Counted from the first letter of the stretch, positions 1 through 6,159 are shown. The stretch is 7,749 nt of DNA from Atopobium sp. (GCA_015259045.1 JABZHD010000043.1:1-7749), one strand, 5' to 3'. The notes: generated by a model not told the origin, from the sequence alone. Translations and numbers: made by a program.

Positions 1-404
1 ACGCCCGCGACATCCGCGTCCTCGCGAGCAACACTCATCAGGCGGGGGAGCATCTGAAGTGCAACGTCTTTAAAAGCCGACGTTGGACCGTGGAAGAGCT
101 CCAGCAGCCAGTCTTCACCGATAGCGGAAATAGGGGTGATGGCCTGGGTGTCCCACTGAGGGCCATACGCACCCTCAATGCAGCGAGTCAACTCTTCATT
201 AGAGTAATCATCCAACAGAGTAGAAAGCACGTCATAAGCGGTGGCCTTAAAGCTCTGAGCGCAAACCTTTGCAAGATCAAGGGGTTTCTCGCCAATAGAA
301 TCTTGGATGTAAAGGCCGCCGTCGGGAGCAATTCCCTGCAAAATGGCTTGTTTAGCCAAAACGGTATGGTCAGAGCTTCTTGTGCTGTGATATGCGACGG
401 CCAT
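1..404 (-). CDS. thrC: Threonine synthase, N-terminal part (runs off the window edge)
   Basis: Translating the minus strand from ATG 404-402 gives 134 uninterrupted codons to the window edge, so the 3' part of the gene lies outside. The protein begins MAVAYHSTRS, has the APDGGLYI motif near residues 26-33, and carries HGPTSAFKD at about 105-113. That last motif is the pyridoxal-phosphate (PLP) lysine site of threonine synthases, with K112 as the predicted Schiff-base lysine. The enzyme is known to convert O-phosphohomoserine to threonine and phosphate in the cytosol. A GGTGG stretch lies six bases upstream of the ATG and is a plausible ribosome site. The gene is divergent from hom, which makes the precursor of its substrate, so shared control through the 313-base spacer is likely. 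The family assignment is strong. The missing C-terminal three quarters means intactness cannot be judged. Confidence 0.93.
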   Translation of the reverse strand, partial: MAVAYHSTRSSDHTVLAKQAILQGIAPDGGLYIQDSIGEKPLDLAKVCAQSFKATAYDVLSTLLDDYSNEELTRCIEGAYGPQWDTQAITPISAIGEDWLLELFHGPTSAFKDVALQMLPRLMSVAREDADVAG

Positions 405-428
405 GAAACCACCAATCTTTAGAACGTT

Positions 429-487
429 TCGCGTGTTGTGCGTCTCGCGTGTTGTGCGCGTGCAAATTTCGCGTCTCGCGTGTTGCG
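429..487. repeat. Cluster of short GC-rich direct repeats in the thrC upstream region
   Basis: TCGCGTGTTGTGCG occurs at 429-442 and again at 445-458, exactly 16 bases later. A shorter copy, TCGCGTGTTGCG, lies at 476-487, 31 bases after the second. An extra TCGCGT unit sits at 469-474. The cluster begins 25 bases upstream of the thrC start codon. If the promoter candidate at 493-522 is right, it lies within the thrC leader RNA, where it reads as repeated ACACGCGA. It could be an operator array, an RNA-binding repeat, or a slippage product; the sequence does not decide between them. Confidence 0.7.
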
Positions 488-492
488 TTTCT

Positions 493-522
493 ATTATTTT
501 AACAGTGAGAAGTAAATGTCGC
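493..522 (-). promoter_or_regulatory. Candidate sigma-70-type promoter for thrC
   Basis: On the minus strand, GCGACA (522-517, four of six consensus bases) is followed after 18 bases by AATAAT (498-493, five of six). Transcription would start near 486 and give a leader of roughly 80 bases containing the direct repeats. The match is modest and was made by eye. Confidence 0.3.
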
Positions 523-572
523 TTGTAACATAGAATTGTTCATAGCATTATGAAGACGAGAAAAACTGTCGA

Positions 573-587
573 CTAGATTCTGTCTAG
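573..587. promoter_or_regulatory. Short inverted repeat just upstream of the hom promoter candidate
   Basis: CTAGA (573-577) and TCTAG (583-587) form a perfect 5-bp inverted repeat around a 5-base spacer. It ends five bases before the proposed -35 box. It could be an operator half-site pair, but a repeat this short is expected by chance quite often. Confidence 0.2.
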
Positions 588-591
588 GTTT

Positions 592-620
592 TTGATAGTT
601 TTTGTCTATGAGATTGTTAT
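592..620 (+). promoter_or_regulatory. Candidate sigma-70-type promoter for the hom-aspartokinase-asd operon
   Basis: TTGATA (592-597, five of six bases of TTGACA) is followed by a 17-base spacer and TGTTAT (615-620, four of six bases of TATAAT). The predicted start near 627 would give a leader of about 90 bases, which contains the nested stem-loop at 633-694. This was identified by eye only. Confidence 0.4.
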
Positions 621-632
621 CAGTGTAGTCAC

Positions 633-694
633 CTTTGCGCACGGTTGCCCTTGCTCTGCAAATAGCCTTGCTGGCAATCGGTTTTCTCGCAAAG
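633..694 (+). promoter_or_regulatory. Nested stem-loop in the hom leader (candidate RNA regulatory element)
   Basis: CTTTGCG (633-639) pairs perfectly with CGCAAAG (688-694). Directly inside, CGGTTGCC (642-649) pairs with GGCAATCG (673-680) over eight positions, one of them G-U. The apical part can form TTGC/GCAA (651-654 with 658-661). GCCCTTGCT (647-655) and GCCTTGCT (665-672) are near-repeats within it. Four T residues (682-685) follow the inner stem, so an attenuator is conceivable. The element ends 15 bases before the hom ribosome site. It lacks the conserved T-box AGGGTGG motif and fits no riboswitch class I can recall. Confidence 0.4.
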
Positions 695-717
695 ATGACT
701 GCTAGATTTGGAGTTAT

Positions 718-1857
718 ATGCAAAACGTTGCCCTACTTGGATTTGGAACGGTTGGTGCTTCAGTTGCGCGCATTCTTGATGAGCGTGTTTCTGACGCTAA
801 CTTGACGTCCATCTTGGTTAGAGCTGGTAAAGAGCATGTTGACCCCCGAGCAACGTCAGATTTTGATGCGCTCTTGTCTGACCCCGCGCTCGATACGGTT
901 GTCGAGTGCATGGGCGGTCTCTCGCCAGCCTATGAGTACATTAAAGCAGCACTTACTGCTAAGAAAAATGTTGTCACCTCAAATAAAGCCGTGGTATCTG
1001 CGCATTTTGAGGAGTTCATGACCCTTGCTGCTGAGGCGGGTGTCAACTTTAAGATTGAAGCCTGCGTATGTGGTGGCATTCCTTGGATTGCAGGAATTCA
1101 GAAAGTTCGTCGTATTGACGAGATTTCTGCGTTCTGGGGAATCATGAACGGCACCACCAACTACATCGTTTATTCCATGCTCAAAGACGGAACGGACTTT
1201 GCTGAGGTTCTGAGCAAGGCTCAGGAGCTGGGTTACGCCGAGCGAGACCCGTCAAGCGATATCGACGGCATTGATGTTCGCTCTAAGACTATGATTTCTG
1301 CATCTATCGCCTTCGACGTAATCTGCACAGACCAGATTCCTATGTCTGGTATCAGAAATTTAACTAAGCGCGACCTTGCCATGTTTGGCAGTCACGATAT
1401 GACAATCAAGCTCTTTGGTCGTGGTGTTTCTGACGGTTCATCGTATGCGGTAGCTGTTGAGCCAGTTGCGGTTTCGCTCTCAACCATAGAGGCCAACGTT
1501 CCAACTAACTTTAACGTTGCAACTGCCGTGGGAAATACCATTGGCGAGCTCAAGTTTTACGGTCAGGGTGCCGGTGGCGACCCAACGGCAAACGCCGTCG
1601 TGCAGGATATTATTGACTGTGCCGCGGCTCCCGCTGGGGGTCAGCAGACCTTCTCGGCAGGTCTTTCGTATAATCCAGAGCTACTTGTTTCCGACTATGT
1701 GTTTAGGACGCAGGCCGATATTCCAGGCGGTACGTTTTGGGAGCCGGGTGCTCAGTTGGTTAAAAATCTAAGTGCCGAGAAGGCCCGTGAGCTTCTTACC
1801 AGCGCACTTTCGCAAGACCCTACAACCTTTATGGCTGCACTTGAAAAGAGGAATTAG
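718..1857 (+). CDS. hom: Homoserine dehydrogenase (short form)
   Basis: The enzyme reduces aspartate semialdehyde to homoserine with NAD(P)H, at the branch to threonine and methionine. The 379-residue protein starts with a Rossmann motif GFGTVG (8-13). It has SNKA (88-91), GGIP (119-122) and the family hallmark GIMNGTTNYI (141-150). D186 and K190, four residues apart in GIDVRSK, match the spacing of the catalytic Asp and Lys of yeast homoserine dehydrogenase. ATG 718 is favoured because GGAG sits at 710-713 and the Rossmann strand begins at once. Many bacterial Hom proteins are about 430 residues, with a C-terminal ACT domain that binds threonine. Here only about 80 residues follow the catalytic core, with an ACT-like first strand (YVFRTQADIPG, 327-337) but no complete domain. 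It is the first gene of an operon and lies two bases before the aspartokinase gene. The function is confident; loss of threonine feedback is inference. Confidence 0.95.
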   Translation: MQNVALLGFGTVGASVARILDERVSDANLTSILVRAGKEHVDPRATSDFDALLSDPALDTVVECMGGLSPAYEYIKAALTAKKNVVTSNKAVVSAHFEEFMTLAAEAGVNFKIEACVCGGIPWIAGIQKVRRIDEISAFWGIMNGTTNYIVYSMLKDGTDFAEVLSKAQELGYAERDPSSDIDGIDVRSKTMISASIAFDVICTDQIPMSGIRNLTKRDLAMFGSHDMTIKLFGRGVSDGSSYAVAVEPVAVSLSTIEANVPTNFNVATAVGNTIGELKFYGQGAGGDPTANAVVQDIIDCAAAPAGGQQTFSAGLSYNPELLVSDYVFRTQADIPGGTFWEPGAQLVKNLSAEKARELLTSALSQDPTTFMAALEKRN

Positions 1858-1859
1858 AA

Positions 1860-3188
1860 ATGATCAAAATTGCAAAATTTGGCGGCTCAAGTGTTGCTTC
1901 TGCAGAGCAGTTCAAAAAAGTTAAAGCTATTGTTGAAGCTGACCCTGATAGACGCTTTATTGTTTCGTCTGCAGCGGGAAAGCGCCACTCAACCGATAAC
2001 AAGATTACGGATCTTTTGCTGCTGGTAAATGCCCACATTGAGTATCACGTTGACTGCACCTCTTTACTTGCAGACATAGAGGCTCGCTTTGTGGAGATTG
2101 CTGATGAACTGGGAGTTGCATGGCCTGTCGCCGAGGAGTTTGAGAAGTTTGCTACAAACATCAAGTCTTTCTCGCCAGAGTATGTGGTAAGTAGGGGCGA
2201 GTGGTTTACCTGCCAGATCCTTGCTGAGTACCTTGGCCTGCCCTTTGTTGATGCTGCTGACGTTATGCTGTTCCATCATGATGGCACCATTGATATGGAG
2301 CGCACTGCTTCTAGACTTAAAGAAGTTGTTGCTCGCAGCGGCTCGTTTGTGCTGCCTGGCTTCTACGGTGCTACCGTTGACGGTGCAATTAAGTTGTTCC
2401 AGCGCGGTGGTGGCGATATTACCGGCGCAATTGTTGCTCGCTGCCTAGACGCTGACTTGTATGAGAACTGGACTGACGTTTCTGGCTTCCTTTCTGCGGA
2501 TCCTCGCATTGTTCAGAATCCACGTGCTATTGGCCGCATTACTTTTGACGAGATGCGCGAGCTTTCTTACATGGGCGCTTCCGTTCTTCAGGAAGAGGCA
2601 ATTTTCCCTGTTCGCGAGGCAAACATTCCAATTCAGATTAAGAATACCAACCGTCCAGAAGACACGGGTACGGTTATCCGTGAGACCGCGGATGGCGATA
2701 CAAACGAGCACTTGATTACAGGTATTGCAGGCAAGAAAGACTTCTTAGCTATTCATGTCAAGAAGGCTCACATGTCCAACGAGGTTGGCGTCATCAGCCG
2801 CGCACTCAATATTGTTGAGCGCTACGGCGTCTCTGTTGAACACATCCCAACAGGCGTTGATTCGTTTGGTATTGTGGTAAATGCCTCCGACGTAAAGGAT
2901 ACGGTTTATTCCATCATCAGCGATATTCGTCGCGAGATTGAGCCTGATGACATTACGATGGTAGACCGCTTAGCTCTTGTTTCTGTTGTTGGTCGTAATA
3001 TGTCTAGGCGTTCCGGCACCTCTGGTAAGATCTTTGGCGCGTTGGGCAATGCGGGCGTCAACATTCGCATGATTACGCAGAGCTCGGAAGAGATTAGTAT
3101 TATTGTGGGCGTCGATAATGCCGACTTTGATCGCACAATTGGCGTCATTTATAACGGATTTGTTCGTGACGAAATGGTTTCGAGGTAA
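1860..3188 (+). CDS. lysC: Aspartate kinase with two C-terminal ACT domains
   Basis: It phosphorylates aspartate, the committed step of the aspartate family (lysine, threonine, methionine). The 442-residue protein has the kinase motif KFGGSS (6-11), SRGEWF (111-116), RGGGDITGA (182-190), TDVSGFLSADPRIV (205-218) and MGASVLQEEAIFPV (238-251). Two ACT regions follow, at about 288-345 and 368-435; the second contains NIRMITQSSEEISII. Such ACT pairs bind feedback amino acids in this family, but the ligand cannot be read from the sequence. RGGGD replaces the commoner RGGSD. Length and layout fit monofunctional aspartokinases of the roughly 450-residue class rather than the short alpha/beta type with an internal start. 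AAGAGG (1846-1851) inside the end of hom gives a well-spaced ribosome site. Two bases separate it from hom and two from asd, so translational coupling is likely. The exact isozyme symbol is a convention. Confidence 0.95.
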   Translation: MIKIAKFGGSSVASAEQFKKVKAIVEADPDRRFIVSSAAGKRHSTDNKITDLLLLVNAHIEYHVDCTSLLADIEARFVEIADELGVAWPVAEEFEKFATNIKSFSPEYVVSRGEWFTCQILAEYLGLPFVDAADVMLFHHDGTIDMERTASRLKEVVARSGSFVLPGFYGATVDGAIKLFQRGGGDITGAIVARCLDADLYENWTDVSGFLSADPRIVQNPRAIGRITFDEMRELSYMGASVLQEEAIFPVREANIPIQIKNTNRPEDTGTVIRETADGDTNEHLITGIAGKKDFLAIHVKKAHMSNEVGVISRALNIVERYGVSVEHIPTGVDSFGIVVNASDVKDTVYSIISDIRREIEPDDITMVDRLALVSVVGRNMSRRSGTSGKIFGALGNAGVNIRMITQSSEEISIIVGVDNADFDRTIGVIYNGFVRDEMVSR

Positions 3189-3190
3189 CT

Positions 3191-4213
3191 ATGGCTTTTG
3201 ATCCAAACGGTAAGGTCGTTGCAATTCTTGGTGCTACCGGCGTTGTTGGTGCCCAGATGATGCAGTGCCTTGAAGAGCGTAATTTTCCTATCAAGGAGCT
3301 GGTGCTTCTGGCATCTGCTCGAAGCGCTGGTAAAACTATCGAATTTGCTGGCCAGCAGATTGTAATTCGCGAAGCAACACCAGAGGCTTTTGAGGGTGTA
3401 GACATTGTCCTTGGCGCAGCTGGCGACGAACAGGCAAAAGAGCTGCTTCCTGAGGCAGTCAAGCGTGGATGCGTCTGCGTTGACAACTCCCATGCATTCA
3501 GAATGGACCCAAACGTTCCGCTGGTAATTCCAGAGATTAACGCCGAGGATATCAAGAACCATAACGGCATCATCTCTAATCCAAACTGTGCAACCATTAT
3601 TGGCTTGGTACCTCTGTATCCTCTACATAAGGCAGCAGGTGCAAAGCGTATTATTGCTTCTACCTATCAGGCCGCATCAGGCGCTGGCCTTCCTGGTCTC
3701 ACCAGCCTGAAGAATCAGATGGCTGACGTTGTTGCAGGTAGGGAAGTAACCGAGACCGCTCCTTTTGCATACCAGCTGGCAGTCAACCTGATTCCACAGA
3801 TTGGCGGCTTTGATGAGGTTGGCTACACTTCCGAGGAAATGAAGATGCAAAATGAGGGTCGCAAGATCATGCACCTTCCTGATCTGCGCGTTAATTGCAC
3901 CTGCGTCCGCGTTCCAACAATGCGCTCTCACTCTGAGTCCATCACTGTTGAGTTTGAGCGCCCTTTGAGTCCAGATGAGGCTCGTGCAATTCTTGAGGAT
4001 GCTCCAGGAATCAAGGTTGTGGACAACCCAGCAGAGCTTCAGTACCCAATGCCTCTTGATACTTCTGACCAGGACCTTATCTATGTTGGTCGTATTCGCG
4101 AGGATCTCTCTGCTGATGAGGACACTCATGCACTGACATTCTTCTGCTGCGGAGACCAGATTAGGAAGGGTGCCGCAACAAACGCTGTCCAGATTGCAGA
4201 GTACCTGCTGTAA
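3191..4213 (+). CDS. asd: Aspartate-semialdehyde dehydrogenase
   Basis: It reduces beta-aspartyl phosphate, made by the preceding aspartokinase, to aspartate semialdehyde with NADPH. That product feeds Hom, and also the lysine and diaminopimelate route. The 340 residues are the usual family length. Visible features are the nucleotide-binding GATGVVG (14-20), SNPNC with the predicted nucleophile C133, TYQAASGAG (158-166), and RVPTMRSHSES (240-250) with predicted catalytic base H247. GAGG (3182-3185) lies five bases before ATG 3191 and overlaps the end of the upstream gene. As last gene of the operon it is followed after 43 bases by a strong terminator. Nothing in the protein looks broken or unusual. 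Confidence 0.97.
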   Translation: MAFDPNGKVVAILGATGVVGAQMMQCLEERNFPIKELVLLASARSAGKTIEFAGQQIVIREATPEAFEGVDIVLGAAGDEQAKELLPEAVKRGCVCVDNSHAFRMDPNVPLVIPEINAEDIKNHNGIISNPNCATIIGLVPLYPLHKAAGAKRIIASTYQAASGAGLPGLTSLKNQMADVVAGREVTETAPFAYQLAVNLIPQIGGFDEVGYTSEEMKMQNEGRKIMHLPDLRVNCTCVRVPTMRSHSESITVEFERPLSPDEARAILEDAPGIKVVDNPAELQYPMPLDTSDQDLIYVGRIREDLSADEDTHALTFFCCGDQIRKGAATNAVQIAEYLL

Positions 4214-4219
4214 TATCTG

Positions 4220-4237
4220 GCGTGCAGTCGTGCACGC
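4220..4237 (+). other. Small perfect hairpin between asd and its terminator
   Basis: GCGTGCA (4220-4226) and TGCACGC (4231-4237) form a perfect 7-bp stem with a GTCG loop, six bases after the asd stop codon. No T-run follows, so it is not a terminator by itself. It may stabilise the 3' end of the operon mRNA. Confidence 0.4.
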
Positions 4238-4256
4238 ATCATTTTCGTTGACCAAG

Positions 4257-4298
4257 TACCCGTTCGATTCTATTTCGTGGAATCGAACGGGTATTTTT
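4257..4298 (+). terminator. Rho-independent terminator of the hom-aspartokinase-asd operon
   Basis: TACCCGTTCGATTC (4257-4270) and GAATCGAACGGGTA (4280-4293) form a perfect 14-bp stem with a 9-base loop. TTTTT follows at 4294-4298. There is no matching A-run on the left side, so it acts rightwards only. Confidence 0.9.
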
Positions 4299-4413
4299 GT
4301 GCGTCCGAGTGAAATTTTTCAGCGATAGAGTACCATTCGGCGGCAAAGTGGTAAAAAATGCGTTTAGTTGGAGTATCCAAAAATGCTTAGTTTCTATGCA
4401 AGCCATCTACCAG

Positions 4414-4451
4414 CAATTTTGCGTGGACAAAATTGTGGAAATTAGTATAAA
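4414..4451 (+). promoter_or_regulatory. Promoter-like site overlapping a perfect inverted repeat
   Basis: TGGACA (4424-4429, five of six bases) and TATAAA (4446-4451, five of six) are 16 bases apart. The -35 box overlaps the perfect inverted repeat CAATTTTG (4414-4421) / CAAAATTG (4428-4435). A promoter overlapped by a palindrome is a classic repressor arrangement, but no gene with a ribosome site follows. In AT-rich DNA such matches arise easily. Confidence 0.3.
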
Positions 4452-4671
4452 ATTTCTGAACTGGGTAAACGTAAGTGCCAAAACTCCGAAGTCCAAAAAT
4501 TATCCCCAACTAAACGGGTTTTTTACCCAAAACAGTACCTCTCGTTTGATATATCAATTTCTTGATTAGTTTTCCTGCATATTGGCAAGTGTTTATGCAA
4601 AAATCAACTATCTAAATAGTTAAAACTTTTATTCGAACAGGTATTCTACTTTTACAGTAGCCATACAGTTT

Positions 4672-4689
4672 GGGGGCAAAAAGGGGGCA
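4672..4689. repeat. G-rich direct repeat near the tRNA-Arg 3' end
   Basis: GGGGGCA occurs at 4672-4678 and 4683-4689, separated by AAAA. It lies about 57 bases beyond the 3' end of tRNA-Arg and stands out sharply from the AT-rich DNA on its left. Function unknown. Confidence 0.6.
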
Positions 4690-4708
4690 GCTGCAGTATA
4701 GGCCTAAC

Positions 4709-4736
4709 AAAAAAGGTAGGCGGCAAGCCGTCTACC
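4709..4736 (-). terminator. Rho-independent terminator of tRNA-Arg
   Basis: On the minus strand GGTAGACGG (4736-4728) pairs with CCGCCTACC (4723-4715) across a four-base loop, with one G-U pair. TTTTTT follows (4714-4709). It begins ten bases beyond the CCA end of tRNA-Arg. Confidence 0.85.
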
Positions 4737-4745
4737 TGGAGTTTC

Positions 4746-4822
4746 TGGTGCCTCCTGCGCGATTCGAACGCGCGACCTGCGGTTTAGAAGACCGACGCTC
4801 TATCCAGCTGAGCTAAGGAGAC
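4746..4822 (-). tRNA. tRNA-Arg (anticodon UCU)
   Basis: The minus strand from 4822 folds as a full cloverleaf. The acceptor arm GTCTCCT pairs with AGGAGGC (T-G at position 2). The D-arm region is AGCTCAGCTGGATAGAGC. The anticodon loop is CTTCTAA with anticodon TCT at 4788-4786. The T-arm is GCGCG-TTCGAAT-CGCGC. Discriminator A is followed by encoded CCA (4748-4746). It reads AGA (and possibly AGG) codons. It is transcribed alone, against the direction of its neighbours. Confidence 0.97.
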
Positions 4823-4836
4823 ATATAGCGTCGTTC

Positions 4837-4842
4837 ATTATA
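4837..4842 (-). promoter_or_regulatory. -10 box of the tRNA-Arg promoter
   Basis: A perfect TATAAT on the minus strand (4842-4837) ends 14 bases before the 5' end of tRNA-Arg, the right distance for a tRNA transcription start. No good -35 box is visible at 16-18 bases. Confidence 0.55.
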
Positions 4843-4894
4843 GCAATAAGGACTGCAAATACGTTGCGCCATCAAAGATTTTCTTATCAGAAGA

Positions 4895-4939
4895 ATGACA
4901 AAGGAAAAGAAAAGTGGCTACACTAAAAGCAGCTACACT
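4895..4939 (+). promoter_or_regulatory. Candidate promoter and direct repeat upstream of the malY/patB-type gene
   Basis: ATGACA (4895-4900, five of six bases) is followed after 18 bases by TACACT (4919-4924, four of six). The octamer GCTACACT that contains this -10 box is repeated at 4917-4924 and 4932-4939, so two alternative -10 boxes exist 15 bases apart. Whether the repeat is regulatory is unknown. Confidence 0.35.
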
Positions 4940-4968
4940 GATTACAGGCTTACGTGAATGGAGACGCT

Positions 4969-6159
4969 ATGTCTTACGATTTTGAATCACGCGTTGATCG
5001 TGCTGGTACTGGTTCTAGAAAATGGAACGTCATGTATGACGTTAATCCTGATGTAGCTCCTGGTATTCCACCTTTTTCTGTTGCTGATATGGAGTATCAC
5101 ACAGCCCCAGAGATTGTCGAGGGCCTCAAGGAATACATCAACGACGCAATCCTTGGCTATTCCATGCCAACCAATCAGATGAAGCAGGCTGTGTACAAGT
5201 GGATGAAGACTCGCCACAATTGGGACGTAAAACCAGAGTGGCTGCTCAACTCTTCAGGCGTGGTGCCTGCGCTCTTTGCATCTGTTGCCGAGTTCACCCA
5301 GCCAGACGAGGGTGTCATCCTATTTACTCCTGTCTACCATCCGTTCTACATGGCAGTTGAGGAGAATAACCGTGCGCTGGTAGAGTGCCCGCTTGTCCTG
5401 TCGGAGGGTCCTCACTACGATATTGACTTTGACCTGCTTGAGAAACTTGCCGCCGAGCCAAAGAACACCATGGTCATCCTGTGTTCACCCCACAATCCAA
5501 GCGGTCGCGTGTGGACCAAAGAAGAGCTCACGCGCATCGCAGAGATTGCGGTTAAACACAACCTCATCGTGGTTGCTGACGAGATCCACCACGACCTCAT
5601 CATGCCAGGCTCTACGCATACCGTCTTTGAAACAATTTCCGATGAGGTCGCAGCGCGTACCATTACCTGCACAAGCGCTTCAAAGAGTTTCAACCTGGCT
5701 GGCACGCAGTTCAGCAACATCATCGTGAGCAATCCAGAACTGCGCAGCCGCCTCGAGAAGCGCCTGCAGGCCCGAGAGACCACCTCATGCAATCCAATCA
5801 GCTTCAAGGCCTGTGAGCTGGCTTACAGCAAAGGTGGGGCATGGCTGGACGCATGCATTAAGGCCGTCGACGATAACCAGAAGCTGGTCCTGGACTTCTT
5901 TGCTGCCAAGCACCCTCGAGTGAAGCTTGCGCCAATCACAGGAACTTACCTTCAGTGGCTTGACTTCAGAGATCTTGGTCTTACGCCAGAAGAGCTCGAC
6001 CACCTGTTGCAGTTTGAGGCCCAGGTCTTCTTCACCGACGGCGTCTTCTTTGGCGAGGCCGCCCAAGGCTTCAAGCGCTGGAATTTGGCAGCCCCTCGGG
6101 TGGAGATTGAGGAAGCGCTGGATCGCCTGGACGCCGCGCTCACGGCCCACGGATTCTAA
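4969..6159 (+). CDS. MalY/PatB-family PLP-dependent C-S lyase / aminotransferase
   Basis: This is a cytosolic fold-type I PLP enzyme of 396 residues. The family cleaves C-S bonds in cystathionine or cysteine-like substrates (MalY, PatB); some members act as aminotransferases. The N-terminal pattern RVDRAGTGSRKW, then PFSVADMEYHTAPEI and GYSMP, is typical. Further motifs, numbered from ATG 4969, are CSPHNPSGRVW (172-182; N176 near PLP), VADEIHHDL (202-210; D204) and TSASKSFNLAG (235-245; K239 as the PLP lysine). I prefer ATG 4969 to GTG 4954 because GGAG (4960-4963) lies five bases before the ATG, while the GTG has no ribosome site and adds five residues that match no motif. Given the aspartate-family genes to its left, making homocysteine from cystathionine is a sensible role, but substrate choice is not visible. 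malY and patB are both possible names, so none is assigned. Confidence 0.92.
   Translation: MSYDFESRVDRAGTGSRKWNVMYDVNPDVAPGIPPFSVADMEYHTAPEIVEGLKEYINDAILGYSMPTNQMKQAVYKWMKTRHNWDVKPEWLLNSSGVVPALFASVAEFTQPDEGVILFTPVYHPFYMAVEENNRALVECPLVLSEGPHYDIDFDLLEKLAAEPKNTMVILCSPHNPSGRVWTKEELTRIAEIAVKHNLIVVADEIHHDLIMPGSTHTVFETISDEVAARTITCTSASKSFNLAGTQFSNIIVSNPELRSRLEKRLQARETTSCNPISFKACELAYSKGGAWLDACIKAVDDNQKLVLDFFAAKHPRVKLAPITGTYLQWLDFRDLGLTPEELDHLLQFEAQVFFTDGVFFGEAAQGFKRWNLAAPRVEIEEALDRLDAALTAHGF

Larger units (their letters stand above)
4299..4708. other. AT-rich spacer with no convincing gene
   Basis: A hand count gives 59 G+C in the 180 bases 4441-4620 (33%), against about half in nearby coding lines (30 of 60 at 3241-3300). 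The only open frame on the plus strand, 4297-4569, has no ribosome site, no recognisable motif and a composition rich in K, N, F and S. The stretch holds a promoter-like site, several inverted repeats, and a G-rich direct repeat near its right end. It could be old intergenic sequence, a decayed mobile element, or host to an unrecognised small RNA. Nothing allows a firm call. Confidence 0.6.

Noticed and set aside
90..422. 110-codon open frame on the plus strand
   Set aside because: It is antisense to the clear thrC reading frame, which has PLP-site motifs in frame across the same bases.
429..487. CRISPR array
   Set aside because: The repeats are only about 12-14 bases, with almost no or uneven spacers, and there are no cas genes.
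405..717. T-box riboswitch in the hom or thrC leader
   Set aside because: The conserved T-box AGGGTGG sequence and specifier-loop layout are absent on both strands.
499..723. 74-codon open frame on the minus strand in the thrC-hom spacer
   Set aside because: It overlaps the hom start, has no ribosome site or family motif, and competes with promoter and leader signals of the flanking genes.
3145..3597. Long open frames on the minus strand opposite asd
   Set aside because: The plus-strand Asd frame has all catalytic motifs. The antisense frames are low-complexity shadows.
4257..4293. tRNA T-arm-like sequence (GTTCGATTC) after asd
   Set aside because: It forms a perfect 14-bp terminator stem, and no acceptor, D-arm or anticodon arm surrounds it.
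4297..4569. 90-codon open frame on the plus strand in the AT-rich spacer
   Set aside because: Its first codons overlap the terminator T-run. There is no ribosome site, no recognisable domain, and the composition is what AT-rich DNA gives by chance.
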